Positions 23,582 through 35,915 are shown, counted from the first letter of the stretch. The stretch is DNA of 64,000 bases from Coniferiporia sulphurascens (GCA_002794785.1 NBBA01000010.1:186001-250000), one strand, 5' to 3'. Numbers and translations: made by a program. Notes: generated by a model not told the origin, from the letters alone.

Positions 23582-25266
23582 AACTGGACAAACACCTTTT
23601 CAACTTTCCTCCCCTCTGTATACTGGCTATCTTGTTGTATTGTAACTATTGTGTTGACTAAAGCTGTAACTGGTCTGATCAATGATAGCAGGACGAATCC
23701 TATGTCATCCTATGTGTGTATCGTTCAGACTTCGTCATTCAGAGTACTAATATTTATTCTCCACTGAGACTCACTGATATTATTAACTATATTTGAGCGT
23801 GGTAAAAAATCCCGGCAATCAGCGCGTGACGATATGAACATGGTTCAGGACGACGTCGCCACATTAAAGCTACTTCTAGGACTCCAAGGTCGATACTACT
23901 TTTTAGCCTTGAAAAAACTGGACAGTAGTCGCCATATCGCATCTTTCTGCCTCAATAACTCCGGCAGTAGCGGAGCGCATCTAGTAGCGCTGCCACGACT
24001 AAGCTCTGGTCGGCAACGAGTCAACAACCTTTCGACACAAACACATTACGGGTTACTAGAATCCCAAAGAGAGTTGCACTATAGCAGTGCTATTGGCAAT
24101 TTAAGCGCGGTAAGCAGTGCCCTCCGGTCATGTTACACCTAGCACATCTATATTTGATTCTTTAGGAACCCATGACCAGGTAATGGGTTCCGTGGCGTTC
24201 GAACCTGGATCAAAGTTTACCAAGGTGCCGTAAAGTATGTGGAGCCTAGACCCTGCGAAATCCTGCGTCTTGCCCTCAGGTCCACTCGCTGTTCGTAGAA
24301 ACCGTTCTATGTATGCACCGTTCTGATCCCCACAAAAATCAGTAGGAAAGCCACTACGGGTGTGTCTTCCATATTGCACGAGTACTCGTTATTCGTATCC
24401 TAGTACATCGTTAAGAGGCACTGATATGCACAGCGTGCTGTTGAACTGGGTAACCTCGGGTCCCCACAGCGTCAAAAATAGTGCAGGCCATCTGGCGCTA
24501 TCGTGTTCCGAATGCATGGGACAGCATGCTTCGTGTCGGTGTATCTTTCTGTCCGGCCTGGAAGAACGAGAGCCGTCGTAAAGCGCCAATGCATCCAATA
24601 CCCACAACCCTGTTCAGATCGGCCGTATCAGGCCCCTGTCATGGACCTGAAAATTTTTTGAACACAGATATCAAACCTACAAATAATGCGTTCGTCGCGG
24701 GTAGATATGGAGCGGACGAGGCTGCTTTCAAGGTTATTGATACGATTACAGCAAAGTCATACTGTATATCCCCATTGTTCCGTAAAACCTCGCTCGCCCG
24801 CTGTCGACGCGAAATCCATACCTACCTCCGTTGATTATAGGGATCAATACCGTAAGGGACGGCACCTTCTGCATCTACTAAGCTGTGCGCCAATCATGCA
24901 TGGATGAATTCTTTTTGTGGAAGTACTAGTGTTCGCTGACGCGGCTGTGCACTGGTAACGATATAGCACAGCTTTGCTGTTAGTATCTTATTCGATCGGG
25001 CAACATCGACGACAACCAGGATGTGGCCTCGTACAGCTCAGAAGCTAGCACAGAGGCCGATTCTGCACAGCACCATAGCATTCCGAGAGAAGCGGCCTCG
25101 TTCCAAACACTACTCGCGGATCCCCGACAGAATCAACAGGCGCCTAATAGAATCTATAAAGCATCGTCCCAGAATCTGCAGGTTACCAGCAAAGGCAGCA
25201 GCCGAACATACTAGCTCCATTGCCAGCCTTTCCTTCAAGTTCCTGTTTTCTTATCAATCTACAAAT
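23582..25266. other. Intergenic stretch between the two units
   Basis: About 1.7 kb with no recognised gene. A tRNA-like GTTCGAAC at about 24199 has no cloverleaf around it. The 3' end holds the TATA box of the next gene. Confidence 0.45.
25155..25161 (+). promoter_or_regulatory. TATA box
   Basis: TATAAAG lies 112 bases before ATG 25267. It excludes the in-frame ATG at 25021, which is upstream of it. Confidence 0.55.
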
Positions 25267-26157
25267 ATGCCCACCGAGTGGAACCCCGCAGGGAACCATA
25301 CGAACGACGCACATCGGCCGCGTTTCTTACACACCTCAACCCCCCGGACACGCTCACCGAGACTTTTTCCCGTGTATCCCGTCAACGACTTCGATTATCA
25401 TCAGGCGAAGATGGCGTATACCCCTGTACCGGTGACATCTGGAAGATTTGTACCGATTCTGAATCCTTACGTGAGCCCGTGGTCCAGCGGAGTCTTACTG
25501 AGCCCGTACGGGCTAGGCTATCCGGCGTACTATCGGGAACACTATATGAGTCCGTGCAGTCCTTACGCAGTCCCGTTAGGTACGGCAAATGCTTTGCAAT
25601 CGTTTCTCGAACTTTATCATTAAAATCGCTTGTACTTGCTCTTAGCAGTGCATGCGAATCCATCCTACGAGCTACGGATACCGCGCGGCGTCAATCCACT
25701 CATAAAGGATGGACACTATGTGCGGCTCGACCTTTCCTTGCCCTCCTACAGCCCACATATTCCACGACATGGGGGAGCGGGAGGTTACCTCTTGCAGGAC
25801 GCGGTGCTCCCGCCGGTGCCGAAGATTATACTTACCTGCCGCGCATTCGGCTCGTTCGCAGAAGCCTGGAAAATAACCGTAGAGCCCGGGCATGCCGTCA
25901 GTATCGACGATGTGCTCCGAGCAGTTCATGAAGCACTTCAGACCCCCTTACAGGATGCGGAGTGGTCGGGTATGTCCAACGCTGAGGAGCTGGTAGTGAG
26001 CAGTGCATATACACGCCGCTGTCGTATAGCGGAGTTCAATCAAGTGAAAGGCATGCGGAGGATAGATTTCCTGGGCGAAAAGTTTTGGTTTGCCGGGATT
26101 TCCAAAGCAAGGGATGGTAACGCATACAGCTTCGAACTCTTGGTGCGATCAAAGTGA
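25267..26157 (+). CDS. Short DUF6699-type protein, unit copy 2
   Basis: Exons 25267-25579 and 25646-26157 join in phase 1 to give 274 residues. Exon 1 is rich in Pro, Tyr and Ser (FVPILNPYVSPW, GYPAYYREHYMSP). Exon 2 holds the domain: KIILTCRAFGSFAEAWKITV, AVSIDDVLRAVHEALQTPL, SAYTRRCRIAEFNQVKG, MRRIDFLGEKFWFAGIS and the terminal LLVRSK. It is paralogous to 19739-20474, with the intron at the same place and the FEL/FKL-LVRSK ending shared. It lies 892 bases upstream of the second kinase fusion. Function is unknown. Confidence 0.85.
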
Positions 26158-27049
26158 TCTGACCGCCACAAACACGCCGTTGCATAGCGAAGTCCCCTTC
26201 CTTTTCTCTTTGCACGGTCACTTCCGATAAGCCACCCAATCACAGCTATCTTGGGTAGTAGGACATTATTCTCTTTATTCTTGCTCTTTTCTGCTTTAAC
26301 TTATTGTGGGTTTCCTAAACATTATTGCTTATTTTCTTGTGCTTTTATTTGCAAAATACTTTATCGCACGAATGTATTCAGAAAGTACTATAGCATACTC
26401 AGATAAAACGTTGCATGCGATGATTGCGATCGACTCGCCCTTTTTCAATGGAGTGTCATATGCCATTTCGAAATAGTTCGTGTAATCGAGTAGCTGCGGC
26501 AGCGAGGGAGTCTTATAGTCGATGAGGGGCTCTGTGGCCATTTGTTTACTGATAGAATCCTGGCTGACTCGAGTCCGTCGACAGAGTGCACCAAAACTCG
26601 CCTTTTGAAAAGGAGATCAATGGTCCATACCTGCAATAGGATACAGAGTATACAAGCGGGTGTAAGACTGGATTCTGATATTACACATGAATCCCAAGCC
26701 CCGCGCTTACAGAGTATTGCGGCCATTTTCCCATGTGAATCGAACTACATAGTAATCTCGACTTAGAGTTCTCTTGAGGTTGCCAATTCGCGCTGCCCAG
26801 TTTGAAGCGGAGTCTAAAAGTCATAGTCCGCTTCACGCTCATTCGTCTGCGACTTGCATGAAGTTCTCTTTTTCCCACAACACCGATGCTTTAACGTTGC
26901 TCAAACGGACTCGAGTCTTCCTCCTGCCACCAACAGCGGCCTAGCAGGGAAAACCTTCTAAGCTTAGCAACGTATCAGCTACATTTTTACATTGCCGCGA
27001 CACGATCATTGTCAACTTGAAACCTGAGCGGAACTCCTGCTCGATAGAT
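26158..27049. other. Intergenic stretch within unit copy 2
   Basis: No gene is recognised. An open frame on the minus strand at 26329-26541 and others here have no motif. The last 100 bases are the leader of the kinase fusion. Confidence 0.45.
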
Positions 27050-29505
27050 ATGAACAACCGTCCTGAGTCTTCGAAATCTGGCGATCCCAGCTCCTCGTCC
27101 GATGCCCGTCCGGACTCGGACCCGTCAAGGCCACAGGGGAACAATGGCTACACTAGTGTCTTTACAATCACATTGCGAAGACCCTTTCTGTTCGCCAGTG
27201 GGTTTTTACGTCAAGCAAATGAGTCGCGAGTCGGATCTCAACAGTCTCTTATGTCGGACACAACGTCAATCGGGCTCCCAGATTCCTTCCCGCCGCCAGA
27301 TGGCCATAATAACCGTCAAAATGAAGCGGCGTCAACGTCACTTATTTCCGAACTCCCTGAAAATTCTCTTCACAGCGTCTTGTCTAAACTCAGACACTTG
27401 GACCTGACGGGACGTGTGGTCCTAGTGAGCTCTGTCGTGAAAGCACAGGGAGGATACTGTGATATTTTCATCGGAAGCTTCAGTCCAATCTTTCGTGGTC
27501 ACGCCTGGAAGGTCAAAGTTGCCATCAAACGTCTTCGAATTATTCTAGGCGACGATAGAACTTTTACGAAGGTAATCTCAGATTTTCTGCCTAATGGCAA
27601 AAACTTTTTTTGAGGCTTTCACATTCTCTATCAGTCTCTTGCGAAAGAAATGCACGTTTGGTCAAAGTTTGACCATCCCAACGTCTTACCGTTCATAGGA
27701 TACATAATAGAGAACGCTTATCCTTCTCTTGTTTCTGAGTGGATTGATAATGGAACTGTTACAATCTTCCTGGAGAAAAATCCGGAAACCGATATTGGAG
27801 TTATTGTGAGTCTCGCCCTAATACGCCGCTGAAGAGGGTTGTAATATGGTTAGATACTCGGTATTGCGGAGGGATTGAACTATCTGCACAGCCAAAATGT
27901 CGTGCATGCCGACCTTAAGGCTGTGAGTCCCCCGCCTGAATTGCATTGTAAATCGCTCGCGTAACAGGCGCTTATTTAGGATAATGTATTGATTGGACGA
28001 TCTGGACAGCCTTTGATTTGCGACTTCGGGATCTCTCGTATAGTCACACAATCACAAACAGCTTCTGAGTCGAGTGTATACAGCGACTCTATTAGAGGAT
28101 CTATCCGATGGATGTCCGTGGAATTATTCGGGATTGATAGCAATAAAAGCCCCGTGCATACTAAATCATCGGACGTCTGGGCATACGGGATGACTGTCTA
28201 TGTACCATTCTAACCCACATATGCATTGTACGGAGCTTACTCAACTTTTTATTTCAGGAAATTCTCACAAGACAAAAGCCTTATGCGCATTTAAAAGCGG
28301 ACCAACTTGTGTTTTTTGCGATTATACGTGGCGAGCTCCCCTCCCGACCGGACCCCACATCCAGACAATCGCAAGCTTTGGAAACGGTTTGGACTATCTG
28401 TGTGGATTGCTGGAAGGCTGAACCGTTGCAGCGTATCACTTTGGACGAAATTATTTCGCGATTGAGCCCGTCTTTCTGCCCTCCAGCCAATCTTGAACCA
28501 CTATCACAAGGTAGTCATACACCCCGGCGTGAACCTTCGATGGAGGTCGTACCCTCATTTGGAATGTCCTTCGACCGACATTCAGCTATGTCCTCACAGC
28601 CTATCAACCCAGCCTCTGAGGCCAGCATACTACCCGGGCCGTACTACTCACCTCCGGATTCCGATCCCAATGATTCAGCGATAATCGTGCATCCTAGTCC
28701 GCAAGTTGAGAACCAGAACAACACGGAAATAAAATCGGTGATTTTATCAACGAACTCTTCGACATCTAGATCGTCGCATTCGCAATCCCATCCTCGACGG
28801 GATGGGACAAATCAGAGCCAGGAACCTGACGACATATGCTCCGAAAAGGGCGTCCAACATACTGATAGTGTCGGTATTGACCCCACATGGATTCATACGG
28901 GTCCCCGTGAGTTTGGTCCTCTTGATAACTCATCTTCGTTGATCTGATCATGAAAAGCACTCGTGAGCCCGTTCCTCGCCAAAGGCTCCTCAGACCTAAT
29001 CAGCTTTGATCTGCGTCTCCCTCCTGCGTATGCTCGAAAGCGCATGAATGGCAAGGAATGGGCAAACCTAAGCAATCATGACTTGATGCAGTTAGCATGC
29101 AACCCACCGCGAGAGTGTATGGCCATATTTCTGCAGACGCGCCTGAATTGGACCATCAAGGCACGTGTTAATGCAAAGCGAGCATCAAATCAAAAATATG
29201 TGACCGTGGAGGACGTACTTGACGCCGTCTATGGGATGCTCAATCGCTGCATTGATTCCGAGATCTGGGAACGGGACAAGACGGACACCCAGATTATGGA
29301 CAGTGTAGGAAGTGCATACTGCATGCGTGTGGGGAAACTAGACAGTATGAGGCTCGTCAGTCTTGATGAAGTGCGGAAAAGTGGTCTGCTACGCGTTGAT
29401 TTTCTTGGGCCACAATGGTATTTTGCAGGATTGTCTTTTGATTATGTTGACTACGAGTCGGAATGGTGGTGGGGCATGGATGTCCGTCGGCCAGGACAGT
29501 CCTAG
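27050..29505 (+). CDS. Protein kinase fused to DUF6699 domain, unit copy 2
   Basis: Six exons (27050-27571, 27635-27805, 27854-27922, 27980-28201, 28258-28906, 28958-29505) give 726 residues. The open frame extends upstream to 27017 without an ATG, so ATG 27050 is chosen. About 115 Ser/Pro/Asp-rich residues precede the kinase: QGGYCDIFIG, VAIKRL, AKEMHVW, NVVHADLKADNVLI, CDFGISR, RWMSVELF, DVWAYGMTVYEILT. HRD reads HAD, so this too is a non-RD kinase with other catalytic residues kept. A Ser/Pro-rich linker of about 200 residues leads to the DUF6699 domain: SPFLAKGSSDLISFDLRLPP, KYVTVEDVLDAVYGMLNRCI, RLVSLDEVRKSGLLRVDFLG, ending WWWGMDVRRPGQS. The domain carries the same insert (ARKRMNGKEWANLSN...LACNPP) as the copies at 23043 and 41252. 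It has no signal peptide or membrane segment. Role unknown. Confidence 0.87.
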
Positions 29506-29901
29506 ACACTTTACGATAAGTCCGCCTGTGTCCACGTCATAGAAGACACTGGTTCATTGCAAGTTATTTTGATAAGGCAGCAGCTTTGCAAATGCCAAAT
29601 CTTTGTTTTATGTAATATATATATGTCCGAGCTTTACCTTTTTTGTCCAGGGTATACTGCAGCAGAAATTAAGTATGGCTAATCCTGACGAAAGATTGTG
29701 ATTGATGCGCGCTAAAACAGCCTTCATGGCGTAATCCGACGAGGAGTCCTGACTCTTCTTAAATAAATCCTAACGGTACTGCAATGCGTATCGGTCGATT
29801 ATGCAACATAGACACAAGAATCGCAAATGAAAATCGCAAAAATAAGCATTAAGTCTCCCTGACCTGGTTATGTAGTAAAACTGTGCCTTTAGCTGAGTCG
29901 G

Positions 29902-29914
29902 GAGTCGCCGACTC
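29902..29914. promoter_or_regulatory. GAGTCG inverted repeat upstream of AKR
   Basis: GAGTCG and CGACTC face each other across one base, and another GAGTCG lies a few bases before (29895-29900). It is a possible binding site for a dimeric regulator, about 130 bases upstream of the TATA box. No factor is known. Confidence 0.35.
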
Positions 29915-30040
29915 GCCTGAACGCGGGGAGCGCGCCTTTAGATCGCAGATTACTAAAAACGTCCTTATCTTCGGCCCGGTCGGGGCGGGACCGTAACTGT
30001 TTATAACTTGCTTAAAAGATCATGGGACGCAGCTCGCTCG

Positions 30041-30048
30041 TATAAAAG
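30041..30048 (+). promoter_or_regulatory. TATA box
   Basis: TATAAAAG lies 53 bases upstream of ATG 30094 and supports that start. Confidence 0.7.
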
Positions 30049-30093
30049 CGGCCGACTCTGCTTAATCTCTGCAGCTTGCTAATTCTCTCAGAA

Positions 30094-31650
30094 ATGGCTA
30101 CTCCTAAGTTCGAGCTAAACAGCGGCGCCGAAATTCCTGCCATCGGTCTTGGTATGTGCTCTTCTCATCAGTATCAGGACTGGTAGATGCAGGGTGTCCA
30201 ACCATCGTTGTATTTCACGCAGGTACTTGGAAGTCACAGCCCGAGGAGGTCATTGAGTCAGTCAGATATGCCATAGCAGAGGCTGGATACCGACACATCG
30301 ATTGCGCTTGGTGATTCTACTCTTCCTGGCGATCCGATGAAACCCGTTGTTCTGAGATTGGTATTTTTTCAGGGGATACCAGAACGAAAGGGAAGTTGGA
30401 GAGGGAATTCGTAGGTCAGGAGTACCTAGGTCGGAGATATTCGTAAGTTATGGTCCCAACTGCGAAACAAGTGACTGACTTTGAATACTGTTCCAGATAA
30501 CCAGCAAACTGTGGAGCACCTTTCACTCTCGTGTAGAGGAAGCTGTGAACACGACGCTTTCTGATCTCGGAGTCGACTACTTGGACTGTCAGTGATATCC
30601 GCCGTTCTTTCCCCCATTGCCGTGGCTGACGTAATCAGCGATTCTTTCGACGCAGTGTATCTCGTTCACTGGCCGGTACCACTCAATCCGAACGGAAACC
30701 ACCCGGCCTTCCCGACAATCCCGGACGGGACCCGCGATGTTGACTATTTATGGTCAATCGCAGATACCTGGAAGCAGATGGAAGAACTCGTCAAAAAGGG
30801 TGTGTATTTCCTGAGCCTCTCGAATTGCAAACAAACCGCTTAGCCTTTTTTGTATTTCGAAGACAAGGTAAAGTCGATCGGAGTATCCAACTTTTCTGAG
30901 AAGAAACTCGAGGAGATTCTCCCCACCGCGACTATTATCCCGGCCGTCGATCAGGTACGAGCGCTTCCACTTGTTAATTTGTGTCCTTAGTCTCTAACGG
31001 GATTCACTATCATAGCTGGAGCTTCATTTGTACAACCCACAACACAAGTTGCTCGCTTACCTGAAATCCAAGGGCATCCTACCGCAAGCATACTCCCCGC
31101 TCGGCTCAACTGGTTCTCCGCTTCTCTCGGATGAGCTCGCTGTAGAGCTCGCAGCGAAATACGAAGTACAACCTGCGCACATCTTGCTCGCTTACCTACG
31201 TAAGCTTCTCTTTATGACTGTTCCGTGCCGAATTCGGTCTAAGCCCTAAGGACTATTTGCTATCAGTCAAGAAGGATATCGTCATCCTGCCGAAGTCCGT
31301 TACGCCTTCCAGAATCGCTTCCAATCTCTCGGATACACTCGCCGCTCTATCCAAACTTACCAATGCAGACGTCGAAAAACTTGATGGTCTGGCTGCTTCG
31401 GGCAAGCAGAAGCGATTTATCACTCCACCTTGGGGTAAGCCGCGTCCTCCTATCTTCGATTCCAATCATGTTTCTTCAATTCCCTCCCTTGGGATGGCTC
31501 GCGCCCGAATTATCTCGTCCGCACGTCATCCCCCCCTCTCCACCTTGTTTTATCTAATTTTGTTTCCCTTCCTGTCACCCACTATTTTCCTGACGTACGG
31601 AATTGACTCCCAAAACAGTGATTGATCTCGGCTTCGACAACTGGCCTTGA
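30094..31650 (+). CDS. Aldo-keto reductase
   Basis: This is a soluble NADPH-dependent aldehyde/ketone reductase of the aldo-keto reductase superfamily. The spliced protein of about 320 residues starts ATPKFELNSGAEIPAIGLGT. The catalytic tetrad is visible: Asp in YRHIDCAW, Tyr in GYQNEREVG, Lys in FITSKLW, and His in LDLYLVHWPVPLNPN. Further family blocks are KVKSIGVSNFSEKKLEEIL, AYSPLGSTGSPLL and the cofactor-binding ILPKSVTPSRIASNL. It ends VIDLGFDNWP at TGA 31648-31650. Several 50-70 base introns rejoin in frame. In the context of two myo-inositol oxygenases, reduction of D-glucuronate to L-gulonate is one possible role, but this family has many substrates and that is inference only. Confidence 0.92.
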
Positions 31651-34118
31651 AAAGGCACAGCATACGTGTGCGTACATGGTTCTGTTCCCATCAACGTTGC
31701 GGATACGTCGCGATCACAATTCGTCGTTCGTGGTCGATTGAAGGCACAGATATAATGGATGTAGCCGAATGAATACCAGAGGAATGTTAAGATATAGGCG
31801 TGTGTAACTAGGCGTGAGTATACAGTATGGGAACCGCCAGCCATTCAGTGTCAGTCAGATGGGAAGTAATAAAAATGATCCGAAAATTTTTGGCCATCGT
31901 CCCTACCTGAAATAAGCATATGGAGGAAAATTTTCACAATAACTGTGCGACACCACGCGACGGTATTTATATAATGGAACTTTGCCGTATACTTTCATTG
32001 ACGACGATCAGGAACAAATATAACCATTATATTCACAGGTAAGTAAATGGTAACGTTTGGCGCCTTCATCGCGATAATCCTGGCACACATATGTATATAT
32101 TGCTCAAGCGGAATTCAATTTCAAAAAAAATAAAGATTTTTTGAGAAGGGAGATAAACGTATACGATCTACCTAGGCTCAGGGAACGGTAGTGCTATTGT
32201 CCCATTCGGCAGCCCACCACCACCCAATTCAAAGTTGAGCTCCTCGTGAAGTTCATTTTCATTGAAGGCTGTGGACTCTTGTGCTATATAAGAGGTAAAT
32301 TAGATTTTTATTTTTGGGTAAAATATAATTATAAGCCGCACCGCTCCCACTCAATGAGAGACCGGTACAGGCTTTGGCGCGGTGAGAAAGAGGGATGCAA
32401 AGTCGCGATATCAGCGGAAGCTGGAACTGGAAATGAAATCAACAAACAATTAAAATGGTGGGAGAGCTACATGGAGGAGAGAAAATAACGAATGAATAGC
32501 CAATTACGAGGTCAGCAACCGGGTGCAAAGAGCACGATCTGCTAGAGTTTCGCTAAGCGTCCACGTATGGACGCAGTTAGATTCACGGGGTCCACCTTTT
32601 CGCATACCTGTACAGCAGAACAATTCGCATATAGGGACTTTTAAAAGAAATTTTCGCGTTTCGCGAAACGTACTCGTCCTGATAATGAAAAGCCCCCGAA
32701 GACAAAAATTGCGCGTCGCGAAGATTTCCGATCTGTGGTGGACGAAGCACTCCCTGCCCAGCCGAGGGTCAATAAATACAACGGTCTAGACTCGTTTCAG
32801 CAAGCTTAGGCGGACATAACAGTATGGTTGTCCGTGGCGTCGGGTCTACACCGCAAATGATCGAATTTGGTACGTTTCAAAGCGGTTTTTCCCGACTAGC
32901 TAGCATGGGTCGGGTGGTTTGTCGAAGCACCCGATGTCGGATTTTAAGCTTGTGATATGAAAATTCTCGGACTAGTGGAGGATGTTTGATGCGGGCCAAT
33001 TCAACTGTCAAACACAAAGGCAATCAGTGAAGATTTTTAATGAGAGTAATCGGCCGTAAGGTGGGTCGGCATAGCAGGGCTAAGATGTTGAAAATACGAA
33101 TACAGCTGTATCAGGACACGTCAACAGGGTGAATTGAAGGCATTACTACCCCGTTATTTGTATTTGATGCTGTTCAAATAAAAGAGACCGGGCACGGCGG
33201 CAATGGGTCTTACTAAGGAATGGGAAATGGCCGATTCGGGGTGGCGATGTAAATGCTGCCTGGCCGAGCTGTTCGGGCCCGGACCTGCGGACAATATCCT
33301 TTTCCGAAATATTTGAACCGGACAGCCCTCGTGCGGGCTGCGGCGCCCTCATGTATTGTTTACTGTTCCTGACTGGTCGCCGCACCGATTAACGACCGTC
33401 TGGACTCCCGGCGAAGAGAAAAAGACCAGATCTCCCAGATTGGAATTTTGATCGTCTAATTTCTTCCGAGCCCGACGTTCGAACAGAACGTGGTACTCTG
33501 CTACAACTTTGATGCCAACTGGTTCCGAGTCGGTTGAGTACCGATTGCTGGTATGAAACACACGGACACTCCTTTTTTTCCCATCTTGTTTCTAAAAGAC
33601 CTCCATGATCCGTGTCCCAGAGGTCATCGCTAACGCAACACGTGCACGGATAATGAATAATCTGGTATGCTGCCGCGCCAAGCTCCGAATCGTCCGTGTG
33701 AGCTGAGGACTCTTGGAGCATCGTGGTACTTGAAACAAGCCGCAACATGGATCGCTTTGGTGACGCGGAGCTCAAGACTTAATCATCAATTGTAAGCCAT
33801 ATGATTGCACCCTTGGCTAAACAATTTAGATCCGTCATTATGTTGGCCAGCTGGCGGATCGGCGTAACCATTCATATTATTTGCACCACCGGAACCACCG
33901 ACGGTAAAAGCTGTCCTTACCCACCGCTATGTATGCATATGTGTACGGCCGGCGAGCTATAAAGAGCGAAACCTTAATTGCGCCCCAGTAGCCACATCAT
34001 AACCGCACAGCAAATTGAAAATGGCCGCCGAGTCACAGTATAAAAGGACACGCAACTGAGCCCGCCTGTGCATTCCCCAACCCCCACTCCTCTTACCATT
34101 ACCCACGATCTGCCGAAC
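31651..34118. other. Long intergenic stretch, no gene recognised
   Basis: About 2.5 kb. A 128-codon frame on the minus strand at 33389-33775 has no motif. The 3' end is the promoter of the myo-inositol oxygenase, with GCCGAGTCA at 34027 and a TATA box at 34039. Confidence 0.45.
34039..34046 (+). promoter_or_regulatory. TATA box
   Basis: TATAAAAG lies 80 bases upstream of ATG 34119, directly after the element GCCGAGTCA at 34027-34035. Confidence 0.65.
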
Positions 34119-35539
34119 ATGCCCGGCCTTGAATCCCACAGCGGACGCATCTTGGATGAAACATCTGACGCGATTGACGAAGGTCCCGTACATGTTCCCC
34201 GATCACCCCACTAGAATGCTGACATAAATCCACAACACAGTCAATGTTCTGAAAGGCGAAGTTGTGTCCCCGGACTGGAAATCTGGGTCGCAGTTCGACG
34301 CGGAGAAAGACAAGACGCAGTTCCGCAACTACGAAGATGCGTGTGATCGTGTCAAGGCTTTCTATAAAGAGCAACACGGTAGGCTAGAGGACCTTGGAGG
34401 CAATTGAAACATTGATGCTCAACATTTATCCGCAGAAAAGCAAACTGTCGCATTCAACCTCAAGGCTCGCGAGGACTTCAAAAGGACAACTCGCGCCCGG
34501 ATGAGCGTCTGGCAGGCTATCGAGTTGCTCAACACGCTAGTCGATGATTCTGATCCAGATGTTCGTTTAATCCACGTGCTCTCTCCGCCCGACTCGTCCT
34601 AACACCGTTATTTCCGCCCCCTCTAGACCAGCGTATCGCAGATAGAGCATCTCCTTCAGACTGCTGAGGCAATCCGCAGAGATGGGAAGCCGGAGTGGAT
34701 GCAGGTTTGTCTAGATCATTTGATCCGTATCTTTTTCCCGAATCGTTCCTGACGCGCACTGCTTCCTGCTCCCTGATGCGTAGGTTACCGGACTCGTGCA
34801 CGACCTGGGAAAGCTTCTGCACTTCTTTGGTTCCGAAGGGCAGTGGGACGTCGTCGGGGTCAGTACTACAGTGGATCAGTCGGGACCCTACTTGCTCATG
34901 CCCTACCTTCGCTCTTTTTAGGACACATTTGTCGTAGGGTGCCAGTTCTCCCATAAGAATATCTACCCAGAGACTTTTGTGAACAATCCGGACTTTTATG
35001 ATCCGATCTACTCTACCGAGTATGGTATCTACCAGCCGGGTTGTGGTCTGAGCAATGTCATGCTCTCTTGGGGTCACGATGAGGTACGCCCACAAAAATA
35101 GTTCGTGAAATCTCGCCTCGGTTCGCTAATCTCGCGCACACCAAAGTATCTCTACAATGTCCTAAAGGACCAAAGCTCTCTTCCCGAAGAAGGGCTCGCT
35201 ATGATCAGATACCACAGTTTCTATCCGTACGTTTTTCCCCCTTTGCCCCTCATTTCCGATCACCGCTCACACATCCCCATTTTTTCCCTTCGTTAACGCG
35301 CTCCGCAAATCGCACTCGCTCCCGAAATGGAACTTACTTGTGGCTCCTCTAGCTGGCACCGAGAAGGCGCCTACGCGCATCTTACGAACGAGAAGGACAT
35401 AAAGACGCTCGAGGCTGTACGCGCGTTCAACCCGTACGACCTCTACAGCAAAAACGACGAACCGTGCGACGTCGCGAAGTTGCGTCCTTACTACGAAGAC
35501 CTGATCGCCAAGTTCTTCCCTGCGGAGCTCAACTGGTGA
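34119..35539 (+). CDS. Myo-inositol oxygenase, copy 1
   Basis: This di-iron enzyme opens the myo-inositol ring with O2 to give D-glucuronate. The spliced protein is about 310 residues, starting PGLESHSGRILDETSD. All metal ligands are visible: His in EHLLQTAEAI, His-Asp in GLVHDLGKLLHF, His in MLSWGHDEYLY, His in MIRYHSFYPWH, and Asp in FNPYDLYSK. Other family blocks are GQWDVVGDTFVVGC and YGIYQPGCGLSNVML. It ends LRPYYEDLIAKFFPAELNW. Introns are 50-70 bases, and none lies in the ARMSVWQAI or GSEGQWDV blocks, where copy 2 has them. It converges on the DHTKD1 gene. A paralogue lies 10 kb away at 45770. Confidence 0.95.
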
Positions 35540-35915
35540 AATCCCCGTCATCGTCGGCTGTCAAGTCTATTACTCTATTGTCCTCGTCCATACTAAACTA
35601 TTAATACCCATAATCTCACCTTAATAATCGACAAGTGCCTCTAGACTTTCGCCTGCATATCTTGTTTCACATAGATCCCTATTATTCCGTCCTGACACTC
35701 CATAGTGCATTCTAGCCTTCATGTCCTTCATAGACTTTTATTATTATCGGCTGCTCTCGTTCCATTCTATATGGACTGATAGAATAATAGTAAAAGCCCT
35801 GTATTGTGAAATTGGTCTTATATACCATAAAATACATCCGTATTGAAATTGTTCCAATGCCTGGCCCGGCAGGTCCTTGTATGAGACGGAGGGAATACAC
35901 GAGCCATCTAGATAG
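35540..35915. other. Convergent 3' intergenic region
   Basis: AT-rich sequence of 376 bases between the stop codons of the myo-inositol oxygenase and the DHTKD1-type gene. It holds the 3' ends of both transcripts and no gene. Confidence 0.55.

Larger units (their letters stand above)
25267..29505 (+). repeat. Two-gene unit, copy 2 (DUF6699 gene plus kinase-DUF6699 gene)
   Basis: This is the second copy of the unit at 19739-23581. Gene order, strand, intron positions and approximate spacing agree. In the two kinase genes, exons 2, 3 and 4 have identical lengths (171, 69 and 222 bases). Confidence 0.8.
29506..30093. other. Promoter region of the aldo-keto reductase
   Basis: No gene is seen. 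It holds an inverted repeat at 29902-29914 and a TATA box at 30041. Confidence 0.5.

Noticed and set aside
24180..24240. tRNA-like GTTCGAACC segment
   Set aside because: No acceptor, D or anticodon arm can be paired around it.
33389..33775. 128-codon minus-strand open frame
   Set aside because: No motif, no sensible extension by splicing, and composition like chance frames.
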